Assembly (NCBI RefSeq): GCF_009857535.1 | Contig: NZ_WWCS01000009.1 | Coordinates: 62,001-126,000, forward strand | DNA length: 64,000 nt | Direction: 5' to 3' | Source of the DNA: Duganella margarita | GTDB lineage: Bacteria; Pseudomonadota; Gammaproteobacteria; Burkholderiales; Burkholderiaceae_D | Part shown: one piece after another, positions 35,266 to 43,859 of the stretch | Numbering within the stretch: position 1 is the first letter of the stretch | How the letters are laid out: each line of letters starts with the position of its first letter | Position numbers and translations under genes: made by a program | The notes under the pieces: model-generated | The model's input: the letters and a program-made list of their open reading frames with translations, nothing else | Database searches by the model: none | Told to the model about the DNA's origin: nothing

Positions 35266-35883
35266 TTACGCCACGTAGAGCATGACAGCGCCGAAATGAC
35301 AGGCGCTACCGCCCAGTACAAACAAATGCCAGACGCCGTGCCCATAACGCCATTTATGGTCGGTGACGAAGAAGGCGATGCCCACGGTGTACACCACGCC
35401 GCCGACGGCCAGCCACATGAATCCATTCCAGCCCAGCGCGTCGATCAGCGGGCTGGCGCCGATCACGCCCACCCAGCCCATCGCCACGTAAATCAGCAGC
35501 GACAGCACGCGCGCGCCCTTGGCAAACCATAGCTCCTGCAGGATGCCGATCAGCGCCAGTCCCCACACCACGCCAAACAGCGACCAGCCCCATGGTCCGC
35601 GCAGGCTGACCAGCGTGAACGGCGTGTAGCTGCCGGCGATCAGCAGGTAGATGGCGCAATAGTCCATCTGCCGCAGCACGTCCTTGGCGCGGCCACGCAG
35701 GCTGTGATACAGCGTGGAAGTCAAATACAGCGCCAGCAAGGTGGCGGCGTAGATGCTGAAGCTGACGATCTTCCAAACGTCGCCGGTGTGCGCGGCCTGG
35801 ATGATCAGCAGCGTCCCGCCGATGGCGGCCAGCGCCGCGCCGACGGTGTGCGTGATGCTGTTGAAGCGCTCTCCGTAATACAT
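35266..35883 (-). CDS. Haemolysin III family membrane protein
   Basis: The 205-residue protein has seven hydrophobic segments and the family motifs ERFNSITHTVGAALA, TSTLYHSL, MDYCAIYLLIAGSYTPF and YGHGVWHLFVLGGSACHF (conserved His residues at both ends). It belongs to the YqfA/PAQR-like superfamily, which are putative membrane hydrolases rather than proven haemolysins. The start MYYGERFN at 35883 has GGAAAC upstream. Confidence 0.93.
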   Translation of the reverse strand: MYYGERFNSITHTVGAALAAIGGTLLIIQAAHTGDVWKIVSFSIYAATLLALYLTSTLYHSLRGRAKDVLRQMDYCAIYLLIAGSYTPFTLVSLRGPWGWSLFGVVWGLALIGILQELWFAKGARVLSLLIYVAMGWVGVIGASPLIDALGWNGFMWLAVGGVVYTVGIAFFVTDHKWRYGHGVWHLFVLGGSACHFGAVMLYVA

Positions 35884-36113
35884 AATGTTTCCAATGCAGA
35901 GGTGGCTGCGGCTGGGATAGCTGCGGCCACAACCATTGTATAGCGCCCTGCCGCTTCTCGCCGCCAGCAAGCCAATACCCGCCTGGCGATACCTTCGGTC
36001 CTGCTGCGCACGACCGTGCGTTGTTGATAATTAGCAATTAATTCATCGTATCATATTTGGAATTTATTCAAAGCAATGTTACAAAATCTTATACCTCTTT
36101 GGTTATTTGGTGG

Positions 36114-36159
36114 TTGACTCCGTTGCGACATGTGTCGCATAATCATCCCATTAGTCGCA
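36114..36159 (+). promoter_or_regulatory. Promoter and BlaI-type operator
   Basis: TTGACT (36114-36119) and CATAAT (36138-36143) are 18 bp apart. The inverted repeat TGCGACA-TG-TGTCGCA (36124-36139) fills the spacer, and another half-site AGTCGCA is at 36153-36159. BlaI/MecI sites carry the same GACA/TGTC core. The 288-bp region between the haemolysin III and BlaI starts is AT-rich and otherwise empty. Confidence 0.6.
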
Positions 36160-36171
36160 TAGGGGTAAACC

Positions 36172-36552
36172 ATGTCTGTCACGATTCCTTCCGTCAGCGA
36201 GCTGACGTTGCTGAAAGTGCTGTGGAAACAGCAACCACTGAGCGCGCGCGAAATCCACGATGCCGCCGCTGATGAGCTGGGTTGGTCGTTCTCGTCCACC
36301 CGCAAGACGCTGGACCGGATGCTGGAAAAGCAGATGATCGGCATGCAAACGGTGCACGGTATCAATGTCTACAGTGCGGTACTGGAAAAGGTAGGTACGC
36401 TGGCCGCCTTCGCGCGCGACTTCGGCCGCCGCGTCATGGAGCTGGATGCTCCACTGCCGGTAGCGATGTTTACCGGCAGCAAGCTGGTCGACCAGAAAGA
36501 GCTGACGCAACTGGAACAAATGCTGAACGACTGGCCGGCGGACAGCGAGTGA
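36172..36552 (+). CDS. BlaI/MecI family repressor
   Basis: The 126-residue winged-helix protein has the BlaI core: SVSELTLLKVLWKQQPLSAREIHDAAADELGWSFSSTRKTLDRMLEKQMI, followed by a dimerisation helix region. BlaI repressors are normally inactivated by cleavage triggered by a BlaR1-type sensor. The next gene encodes an M56 peptidase and overlaps the stop (TGATG), matching the blaI-blaR1 layout. Confidence 0.92.
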   Translation: MSVTIPSVSELTLLKVLWKQQPLSAREIHDAAADELGWSFSSTRKTLDRMLEKQMIGMQTVHGINVYSAVLEKVGTLAAFARDFGRRVMELDAPLPVAMFTGSKLVDQKELTQLEQMLNDWPADSE

Positions 36553-38180
36553 TGAGCGGCGCGTATCTGCTGCAGTTGCCGCAGCGGCTGGGGCTGCAGG
36601 AGCTGATGGCTGCAAAGTGGCTGCTGGCGTGTGCCGGCAACGTGGCGGTCGGGCTGGCCGCGTGGCTGCTGCTGCAAGGCGCCACGCGCCTGTGGCCAGC
36701 GCTGCGGACGCGGCGCGGCGTGTGGCTGGCAGCGCAAGGCGTGGTGGCCGCAGCCGCGCTGCTGCCCTTCCTGCCGCATCCAGCACAAACCAGCTTCACC
36801 CTCCCGGCAACAATCGCCACGGCCGACGTCGGGCCATCCTCGCTGGCATCCCGGCCGAACGCTGCGCCGACTGCGAATGCCTCGACATTGGTGGCGGCGG
36901 CGACATCGACGGAAGAGGCACCGTCCGAACCTGCACCATCCGGTGAAGCACCGTCTGCCATTGCTCGCGCCGTGCCGCTGATGGCTGCCGCCTGGCTGCT
37001 GATCTACACTGCCGGCCTGGCCTGGGCCGTGACACGCCAGTGGCAAGCACGCCGCCTGTGGCGCAAGCTGCTCGCCAGCGCACAATGCCTGTCGCCCGCC
37101 GAGCTGCAGTCTCACGGCGCCTTCACCGCCGCCCAGCTTCGCGAAATCACCCAGCGCAAACTGACCGTGCTGCGCACCGACGTCCCGATCTCGCCAATGC
37201 TGCACGGCGTGCGCCGTCCGTGCCTGCTGCTACCTGCGCATCTGGACACCTTGAGCACCGCGCAGCAGCAAATGATCATTGCCCACGAACTGCATCACTG
37301 GCGCGTGCGCGATCCGCTCTGCCTTGCCATTGCAGCGACCTTGCGGACCGTTTTCTGGTTCAATCCCACGCTACGCTGGATGGCGAAGCAAATGGCATGG
37401 GCGCTGGAATTAAGCTGCGACCAGCATGTGCTGGCCGGCCGCCCACAATACCAGCGCAAACAATACGCCGCCGCCCTGCTCCAGCAATGGACGATGACGC
37501 CGATCGGCGTGGCCGCCTTCAACGGCGCCACCATCGCTGCCCGCATTCGCCACATGCAGAAGGACAGCCTGCCAGCGTTGAGCACCGCTGCCGCGTGGCT
37601 CACCGGCGGCGCGCTGACCGCGTTGCTGGTGGTGGGCGCGATGTTGCAGCCGGCACTGGCGTTCAGCGTTCCACCGACCGCCAGCAGCGCGCCAACGGTA
37701 ACGGCAACACCAGCCGCAACGTCGGCCGAGCCTTGGCGCGCGCCGCTTGATAGAGTCCGCGTCACCAGCTTCTATGGCGTCATGCGCAGCGTGCTGCCAA
37801 CGCCGCATAAAGGCATCGACTTCGCCGCCACCAAAGGCACGCCGGTGCACGCCGTCGCCGGCGGCACCATCATCTCCGCCGGCCACCTCGCCGAGAATGA
37901 CGGCCGATACGGCAACGCGGTCATCATCGACCATGGCGCGCAACGCTCGCTCTATGCCCACCTGAACAGCGTCAACGTCAAAGCCGGCCAACAGGTACAG
38001 GCCGGCCAGTTGATCGGGGCCGTCGGCCAGACCGGCTTCGCCACCGGCCCACACCTGCACCTGGAAATGCGACAGAATGGCCAGATCGCCGATCCGGCGC
38101 CGATGTTCGCCAACCTGGACGCCTACGCCACGCCGCGCGCACTCAAGGTCCGCCGCCAGCAACAAGCCTCAAAGGGATAA
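36552..38180 (+). CDS. BlaR1-like M56 metallopeptidase fused to an M23 (LytM) peptidase
   Basis: The 542-residue protein has hydrophobic segments at about 22-44, 57-76, 141-161 and 348-370. An M56 domain lies between the third and fourth, with zinc motif H245-E-L-H-H249 and downstream ALELSCDQHVL. After the last helix, where BlaR1 has a penicillin-binding sensor, it carries an M23 endopeptidase domain with H419/D423 (PHKGIDF) and H501-L-H503 (GPHLHLEMR). An intramembrane-type protease that may cleave BlaI is therefore coupled to a periplasmic peptidoglycan-binding or -cutting domain. Cleavage of BlaI is inferred from the BlaR1 precedent. Confidence 0.9.
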   Translation: MSGAYLLQLPQRLGLQELMAAKWLLACAGNVAVGLAAWLLLQGATRLWPALRTRRGVWLAAQGVVAAAALLPFLPHPAQTSFTLPATIATADVGPSSLASRPNAAPTANASTLVAAATSTEEAPSEPAPSGEAPSAIARAVPLMAAAWLLIYTAGLAWAVTRQWQARRLWRKLLASAQCLSPAELQSHGAFTAAQLREITQRKLTVLRTDVPISPMLHGVRRPCLLLPAHLDTLSTAQQQMIIAHELHHWRVRDPLCLAIAATLRTVFWFNPTLRWMAKQMAWALELSCDQHVLAGRPQYQRKQYAAALLQQWTMTPIGVAAFNGATIAARIRHMQKDSLPALSTAAAWLTGGALTALLVVGAMLQPALAFSVPPTASSAPTVTATPAATSAEPWRAPLDRVRVTSFYGVMRSVLPTPHKGIDFAATKGTPVHAVAGGTIISAGHLAENDGRYGNAVIIDHGAQRSLYAHLNSVNVKAGQQVQAGQLIGAVGQTGFATGPHLHLEMRQNGQIADPAPMFANLDAYATPRALKVRRQQQASKG

Positions 38181-38183
38181 ACC

Positions 38184-40307
38184 ATGCCAGTACCACGCAT
38201 CACCAGCAGCTTGCTGCTGGCGGTGTCCGCCTGCGCCTGCGCGACGGACGTCCCCGACCCGCAGCAAGTCGTGATCACCGGCGCTCGCGCCGACCAGCGC
38301 CAGCGCGAGACCACCACCGCCATCGTCATCAGCCATGCCGACATCGTGCGCCAGGGCGATCTGGCGCTGTCCGATGTACTCAAGCGCCTGCCCGGCGTCA
38401 GCATCAGTGGCGCGCCCGGCCAGGGCGGAGCGATCCAGATGCGCGGTCTGGGCAACGGCTACACGCAGATCCTGCTCAACGGCGAGCCAGTACCTAACGG
38501 CTTTTCACTGGACGCCATCGCTCCCGAGACCATCGAACGCATCGAAATCCTGCGCAGTGCCACGGCGGAGTTGAGCAACCAGGCGGTGGCCGGCGCCATC
38601 AACATTATCCTGAAAAAAGCGGCGACACGCGGCCAGCGCTCGGCCACCGCCAGCATCGCGCGCCAGCATGGCGTCAATACGCCGGCGCTGAGCGCACAGC
38701 TGTCGGATCAAAACGGTGCTTATTCCTACAGCCTCGCCGCCACCTTGACGCGCAAGCGCAGCGAAAAGCCTTTCACCGATTGGCAGGAGCAGCGCGATCC
38801 CAATGGTGTCCTCACGCTGCTGCGCCGCACACCGCAAACCGAATCCGGCCGCACGGACGCGCTGACGCTGACGCCGCGCCTCAACTGGAAGCTGGACGGC
38901 GGCGACACCCTTAGCTGGCAAAGCTTCGCTTACCTGCGCCGCATGGACAACCTGGCCCGCGCCGACGAGACGGTGCTGGTCGGCGACCATAGCGAATATC
39001 CACGCAACACGGCCAATTTCGTCGCCAACTTCGTGATGCTGCGCAGCGATGTCAATTGGACGCATCAGCTATCCAACGGCGACAAGCTGGAGATGAAACT
39101 GGGCGCCAGCACCAACCGCCGCACCGGCACCTTTGACTTCCACGGCATGGATGCGGACGGCCGGCCGCTGGGACGCCACCATGTGGATTCCGGGCCGGTG
39201 GAGAACAGCATCACCAGCACCGGCACTTATCGCCATCCGATCGGCGACAGCCACGCACTGGCAGTGGGCTGGGATGCCAGCCATGCGCGCCGTAGTGAAG
39301 ACCGCAACGAGACGCTGTTCGATGCCAACGGCCTGCCCACCAGCGCCAACAACGCGGACTACACGGCCAACGTCAATCGCCTGGCGCTGTTTGCGCAGGA
39401 CGAATGGCAGGTGACCAGGCGCTATTCGCTATACCTCGGCCTGCGCCATGAGCGGCTGGACACGGCCAGCCGGGCGATTGCGGCCAATGCACCCGATGCG
39501 CTGGATAGCAGCGCTGCGGTGTGGAGTCCTTCGCTGCAATCGCGCTACGAACTGGCCAACAAGGACGTGCTGCGGCTGGCGATCAGCCGCACCTACAAGG
39601 CGCCGGAACTGGTCAAGCTGGTGCCGCGCCGCTACACCAAGGACAATAACAATAATCCGACCAATCCGGACGAGCAAGGCAATCCGTTGCTTAAGCCTGA
39701 GCTGACGTGGGGGATGGATGCGGCGTATGAACATTATCTCGGCGATGGTGCGCTGGTCAGCGCCAGCGTCTATGCGCGCCGCATTCGCGATGTGACGCAA
39801 TCGCGCCTGTTCCAGCAGGATGGCGTGTGGGTGACGGCGCCGTTCAATGACGGTAACGCCAATGCGCACGGCTTGGAGCTGGAGGCCAAGCTGCCGTTGT
39901 CCAAGGCGTGGGATCTGCGGGCCAACTTGGCGCGCAACTGGTCGCGCGTGGACAATGTGCCGGGGCCTTACAATCGGCTGGAATCGCAGACCCCGGCCAC
40001 GGCCAACCTTGGGATGGACTATCGCTGGTCGCAGCTGACGGTGGGCGGGAATCTGAACTATCAGGCCGGTGAGCGCGCGCGGGAATCGATGCAAACGCTG
40101 AGCGGCACCAGCGCCAAGCGGGAGCTGGATGTGTACGCGGTGTGGAAGTGGCGCGCGAAGACGCAGTTGCGCGTTGCGGCCAGCAATCTGCTGCATCAGC
40201 AGGCCACGGAGACCTACAATTACACCGACGCCAGCGGCAGCACCCGCAGCCTGCGCCTGACGCCAACGCAGCCGACCTTGCGGATCATGCTGGAGCAGCA
40301 GCTGTGA
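38184..40307 (+). CDS. TonB-dependent outer-membrane receptor
   Basis: The 707-residue protein has a signal sequence (SSLLLAVSACACAT), a plug domain (QQVVITGARADQ, LSDVLKRLPGVSISG, IQMRGLGNGYTQILLNGEPV, IERIEILRSATAELSNQAVAGAINIILKK) and a beta-barrel ending with an aromatic/Leu terminus (IMLEQQL). Its closest pattern is the FepA/colicin-receptor type group. The start lies 3 bp after the M56-M23 stop, so it is in the BlaI operon. The ligand is unknown. Confidence 0.92.
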   Translation: MPVPRITSSLLLAVSACACATDVPDPQQVVITGARADQRQRETTTAIVISHADIVRQGDLALSDVLKRLPGVSISGAPGQGGAIQMRGLGNGYTQILLNGEPVPNGFSLDAIAPETIERIEILRSATAELSNQAVAGAINIILKKAATRGQRSATASIARQHGVNTPALSAQLSDQNGAYSYSLAATLTRKRSEKPFTDWQEQRDPNGVLTLLRRTPQTESGRTDALTLTPRLNWKLDGGDTLSWQSFAYLRRMDNLARADETVLVGDHSEYPRNTANFVANFVMLRSDVNWTHQLSNGDKLEMKLGASTNRRTGTFDFHGMDADGRPLGRHHVDSGPVENSITSTGTYRHPIGDSHALAVGWDASHARRSEDRNETLFDANGLPTSANNADYTANVNRLALFAQDEWQVTRRYSLYLGLRHERLDTASRAIAANAPDALDSSAAVWSPSLQSRYELANKDVLRLAISRTYKAPELVKLVPRRYTKDNNNNPTNPDEQGNPLLKPELTWGMDAAYEHYLGDGALVSASVYARRIRDVTQSRLFQQDGVWVTAPFNDGNANAHGLELEAKLPLSKAWDLRANLARNWSRVDNVPGPYNRLESQTPATANLGMDYRWSQLTVGGNLNYQAGERARESMQTLSGTSAKRELDVYAVWKWRAKTQLRVAASNLLHQQATETYNYTDASGSTRSLRLTPTQPTLRIMLEQQL

Positions 40308-40463
40308 TCAGTGCACGTTGCGGGCGATGTAATACACGGCGCCGGTAAGCCCGGAGCACACGGCGGTCAGCCAGACCAGCAAATGCCAGGTCTGCGCCTC
40401 CAGCGCCTTGTAGAGCTCGGAGCGAACGGACTCGACCTCGGCCTTTGTGGCGTAATGGTTCAT
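40308..40463 (-). CDS. Small single-pass membrane protein, 51 residues
   Basis: The frame reads MNHYATKAEVESVRSELYKA, continues with a short coiled-coil segment, then has one hydrophobic helix (WHLLVWLTAVCSGLTGAVYY) and ends IARNVH. This layout, ATKAEVE-coil-helix-IARNVH, is common among small Burkholderiales proteins related to DUF1640/CCDC90 coils. It converges with the TonB receptor gene, its stop directly adjoining the receptor stop. No strong SD is visible. Confidence 0.6.
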   Translation of the reverse strand: MNHYATKAEVESVRSELYKALEAQTWHLLVWLTAVCSGLTGAVYYIARNVH

Positions 40464-40518
40464 CCGTAGCGATGGAATATCGAATCGATGAAACTTCGGT
40501 GTGATATCGTTGTGGTCT

Positions 40519-41625
40519 ATGACGCAAGAATTGTATAAACCGTATCAACGTTGCATGGTGCTGGGTGGGGGCGGATTCCGTTTCGGGATTTATATCGGCA
40601 TGTACGCCGCGCTGCGCCAGGCCGGCAAGGCGCCGGATGTGCTGCTGGCCAGCTGCGGTGGCGCCATCGCCGCCGCCATCATCCACAACCTGCCCGATCC
40701 CGACGCCCAGCGCGCGTGGCTGTCTTCCGAGACCATGTACCAGTTCTGGTGCGGCCTGCGCTCCACCGAACACGCCGCGCTGCGCGGCACCTTGCTGCGC
40801 GCCGCAAAACGCAAACTATCCAGCGCCCGCGCGCCGGTCATACCGGACCTGTTCCACGACTACCTGTTCGAGATTCCGCCGCAGCTACCCTTCCCGCCCG
40901 CCGCCGGCGCGCCGCAGGTGGACGTGGCCATCATCGGCGGCAAGCTGCTGTTCGGTCCCGAAGACGTCGGCCAGCCACGCGGCCAGCGCAAGCTGTATGC
41001 GGAGACCATCTTCTGCAACCAGCGCGCCGCCGCTGCGCTCCAAGGCATGGATTCGCCGCTGGCCGACGCGCGCTGGGGCGAGCACGCCATCGCCCGCGAA
41101 CTGCTGACCGACGACAGCGTGCCAGTCACCGAAGCGGCCCGCATTTCCATCGCCGACATGATCTACTTCCGCTCTGCGCGGTACCGCAGCGACGAATACA
41201 TCGGCGGCGTGCTGGATCTGTTCCCGGTCGAAATCGCGCGCCGCCTGGGCCGCGAGATAATCATGGAATTCAAGGAGGCGTTCGACCAGGTGTTCTCGAT
41301 TCCGGCATGGCGCGCGGTGCTGGGGGTGGACGGCAATGCGCGCCTGCGCTACGCCAACAGCCACCTGGCCGACATGCGCATCGATTCGTCGGATGTGTCG
41401 GTGGTGCTGGAAAAGCAGCAGCTGCAGCAAAAGCTGGACTGGCGGCGCAACCGCATCGAGCTGCACATGCCGCCGTCCTACGAGATCTTCGTGCAGCACA
41501 TGAACGACCAGTGGCAGTACGGCTACGACCGCGCGCGGGAAGCGCTGGCGCGGCCGGCGCTGCAACAGCCGCCGGTGCGCCGCGCCAACCGCCACAGCAA
41601 ACCGCTGCGCAGCATCGAACCTTAG
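40519..41625 (+). CDS. Patatin-like protein lacking the catalytic Ser-Asp pair
   Basis: The 368-residue protein keeps the patatin oxyanion motif (VLGGGGFRFGIYIG, 14-27). Where active patatins have GTSAG, this one has A-S-C46-G-G, so the nucleophile serine is replaced by cysteine. Where they have DGG it has I228-G-G (YIGGVLDLFP). The second patatin in this window (62427-63344) shows the normal GTSAG and DGG. Lipase activity by the usual dyad is therefore unlikely. The ATG at 40519 is used. The 3' end overlaps the convergent TrxR-like gene by 4 bp. Confidence 0.8.
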   Translation: MTQELYKPYQRCMVLGGGGFRFGIYIGMYAALRQAGKAPDVLLASCGGAIAAAIIHNLPDPDAQRAWLSSETMYQFWCGLRSTEHAALRGTLLRAAKRKLSSARAPVIPDLFHDYLFEIPPQLPFPPAAGAPQVDVAIIGGKLLFGPEDVGQPRGQRKLYAETIFCNQRAAAALQGMDSPLADARWGEHAIARELLTDDSVPVTEAARISIADMIYFRSARYRSDEYIGGVLDLFPVEIARRLGREIIMEFKEAFDQVFSIPAWRAVLGVDGNARLRYANSHLADMRIDSSDVSVVLEKQQLQQKLDWRRNRIELHMPPSYEIFVQHMNDQWQYGYDRAREALARPALQQPPVRRANRHSKPLRSIEP

Positions 41626-43322
41626 AGCAGGTCCGAGGCCAGCGCCTGGTGCAGCGAGGCCACTGCTGCCGAGCCCTCGCCCACCGCCGCGGCCACCCGC
41701 TTGACCGAACCGCTGCGCACGTCGCCCACCGCGAAGATGCGTGGGCGGCTGGTCTCCAGCAAATGGCGCGGACGGTCAAGCGGCCAGCTGGCCGCCGGCA
41801 CATCCGGCCCGGTGAGCACAAAGCCCTTATCGTCCAGCGTCACGCAATCGCCCAGCCATGCCGTGCTGGGGTCGGCGCCGAGGAACAGAAACAGATGGCG
41901 CGCCGGCGCCTCGCGCGGCTCGTGGCCTTCGCTTTGCCACAGGATGCTCTCCAGCCGCTCGGCGCCACGCAGCTCGACGATCTGCTTGTGGACGTGCAGC
42001 GTGATCTTCGGCGACGCCTCGATCCGCTGAATCAGATAACGCGACATGCTGGCCGCCAGCCCGCCCGAGCGCACCACGATGTGCACATGCTTGGCGTGCC
42101 CGGACAGGAACACCGCCGCCTGCCCGGCCGAGTTGCCGCCGCCGACGATCACCACTTCCTCGTCGGTGCAGAAGTTGGCCTCCATGAACGAGGCGCTGTA
42201 ATACACGCCGCGTCCTTCAAAGCGCTCCAGCTCCGGCAAGGCCGGCTTGCGATAGCGCGCGCCGCTGGCGATGACGATCGAGCGCGCGCGCAGCTTCTCG
42301 CCGCTGTCGACCTGGATGCCGTATTCCGCGCTGGTGCAATCGACCCCGCTGACCTTGACCGGCACCGCCACCTCGGCGCCGAACTTGCGCGCCTGCGACA
42401 GCCCGCGGCCAGCCAGCGCCTGACCGGTGACGCCGGTCGGGAAGCCGAAATAGTTTTCGATCTTGGAGCTGGAACCGGCCTGGCCGCCGGGCGCCTTGGC
42501 ATCCAGCACCGCCACCGTCAGGCCTTCGGACGCTGCATACACCGCGGCCGCCAGTCCCGCTGGCCCGGCGCCGACCACCACCACATCGAACAGGCGGCCC
42601 TCGAGATTGTCCGGACTGATGCCCAGGCCGTCGGCCAGCTGGCGCAGCGTCGGCCGGCGCAGCACCTGGCCGTTGAGCAGCACTACCGCAGGGATGTCTT
42701 CGGGCTGCACTTCAAAGCGCGCCATCAGTTTGTGCGCCTCTTCATCGGCGTCGTATTCGGAATCGAAATAGGCGGTCGGCTGGCCGTTGCGGTTGAGGAA
42801 CTGGCGCAGCAACAGCGTTTCCTGCGAATCGCGGGCGCCGAACAACACCACACCGCCGGTCTGGTCCTGCATGTAGGCCACGCGCCGCAGGATAAAGGCG
42901 CGCATGATGGTTTCGCTCAATGCCGCCTCGGAAATGACCAGCGTGCGCAGCGAGTCTTCGCTGATGACGATCAGCTCACTGTCCTCCACCACGCGCGCGG
43001 TGGCCACGGCCGCAAGGCCCGCCAGCGCCCCCATCTCGCCGGTAAACATGCCGGGGCCATGGATACCCAGCACGGTCGATCCGAGCACCGAGCCACGCTC
43101 GATCTCGATCGCGCCGGAGATAATCACGTACATCGAATTATGGCGTTCGCCCTGGCGGAACAGCACCGTGCCGGCAGCAAAGCGCTGGCGCTCGCCGTAG
43201 CGCAACAGCACGTCGAACTGGTCTTCGCTCAGGGTGGGGAAAATCTGATGGCGGCGGTTGCCGATGTCGGACGACGCCAGATGGGGAGCGATGTTGTTGC
43301 CAGTCCCGGATTGCTTTTCCAT
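41622..43322 (-). CDS. cNMP-binding domain fused to a thioredoxin-reductase-like flavoprotein
   Basis: The 566-residue protein has three parts. A cyclic-nucleotide-binding domain at about 20-140 contains GTVLFRQGERHNSMYVIISGAIEI and GPGMFTGEMGAL. A thioredoxin/glutaredoxin-like domain spans about 155-235. A TrxR-type FAD/NAD(P)H oxidoreductase runs from 245, with VVVVGAGPAGLAAAVYAASEG, the second dinucleotide motif VIVGGGNSAGQAA and FAVGDVRSGSVKRVA. Both expected redox pairs are missing: the TrxR CxxC position reads VYYSAS, and the Grx-like domain has no CxxC. Redox chemistry must differ from classical TrxR. Confidence 0.9.
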   Translation of the reverse strand: MEKQSGTGNNIAPHLASSDIGNRRHQIFPTLSEDQFDVLLRYGERQRFAAGTVLFRQGERHNSMYVIISGAIEIERGSVLGSTVLGIHGPGMFTGEMGALAGLAAVATARVVEDSELIVISEDSLRTLVISEAALSETIMRAFILRRVAYMQDQTGGVVLFGARDSQETLLLRQFLNRNGQPTAYFDSEYDADEEAHKLMARFEVQPEDIPAVVLLNGQVLRRPTLRQLADGLGISPDNLEGRLFDVVVVGAGPAGLAAAVYAASEGLTVAVLDAKAPGGQAGSSSKIENYFGFPTGVTGQALAGRGLSQARKFGAEVAVPVKVSGVDCTSAEYGIQVDSGEKLRARSIVIASGARYRKPALPELERFEGRGVYYSASFMEANFCTDEEVVIVGGGNSAGQAAVFLSGHAKHVHIVVRSGGLAASMSRYLIQRIEASPKITLHVHKQIVELRGAERLESILWQSEGHEPREAPARHLFLFLGADPSTAWLGDCVTLDDKGFVLTGPDVPAASWPLDRPRHLLETSRPRIFAVGDVRSGSVKRVAAAVGEGSAAVASLHQALASDLL

Positions 43323-43412
43323 ACCGTATCCTCGCGATGTGATACGGTCATGATAGCGCTAATTGCCCATGCCGGCAGCCTCCCTTCCGGCAGGCCGCCG
43401 CGGCCGCCATTT

Positions 43413-43742
43413 TTACCGGCAGAGCTGCTGCCACTGCGCCTCAAACTCGGCCGGCGAGACGTCCTGCGCCAGCAAGGTCAGGTCGCGCGCCACCGAAATA
43501 TAGCGCTGGAAGCCGATGTAGCCGCCAAACGCATCCTTGGCGTTGACCTCGCCGCACGGCGCGCCGCCCTTGCCGACGAACTGGTTGCGAAACTGCGCCT
43601 TGTTCGGCTCCAGGATCTTTTCCTTCACATATTTTTCGCCCAGCTGGGTCAGCGTTGCTGCTTCCTCTTGCTGTTTCTGTGCCGCCGTCTTACCGCAAGC
43701 GGCCAGCGCCAGCATTAATGCCATCGTGATAGCCAATCTCAT
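43413..43742 (-). CDS. Small lipoprotein, unknown function
   Basis: The 109-residue protein has a lipoprotein signal (ALMLALAACGK; lipidated Cys at 16) and a mature region with a helical start (QKQQEEAATLTQLGEKYVKEKI). The segment NKAQFRNQFVGKGGAPCGEVNAKDAFGGYIGFQRYI follows and is typical of small periplasmic proteins of unknown role. Two further cysteines are present. It is upstream of the TrxR-like gene on the same strand (90-bp gap) and divergent from the asparaginase. Confidence 0.75.
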   Translation of the reverse strand: MRLAITMALMLALAACGKTAAQKQQEEAATLTQLGEKYVKEKILEPNKAQFRNQFVGKGGAPCGEVNAKDAFGGYIGFQRYISVARDLTLLAQDVSPAEFEAQWQQLCR

Positions 43743-43859
43743 ATATTTTCTCTATTATATTTGTCCCGCGATCCTGACTTAACGCAGCAACACCGCGCAT
43801 TGTTGACACGCGGCGCTTTTGTTACTATCCCAAGCTTTACTGCCCGATCAGGAGATCGC

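Noticed and set aside
40551..43718. A 1055-codon plus-strand frame spanning the patatin homologue and the TrxR-like gene.
   Set aside because: It covers two well-supported genes in other frames and has the Arg/Ala-rich composition typical of GC-rich shadow frames.
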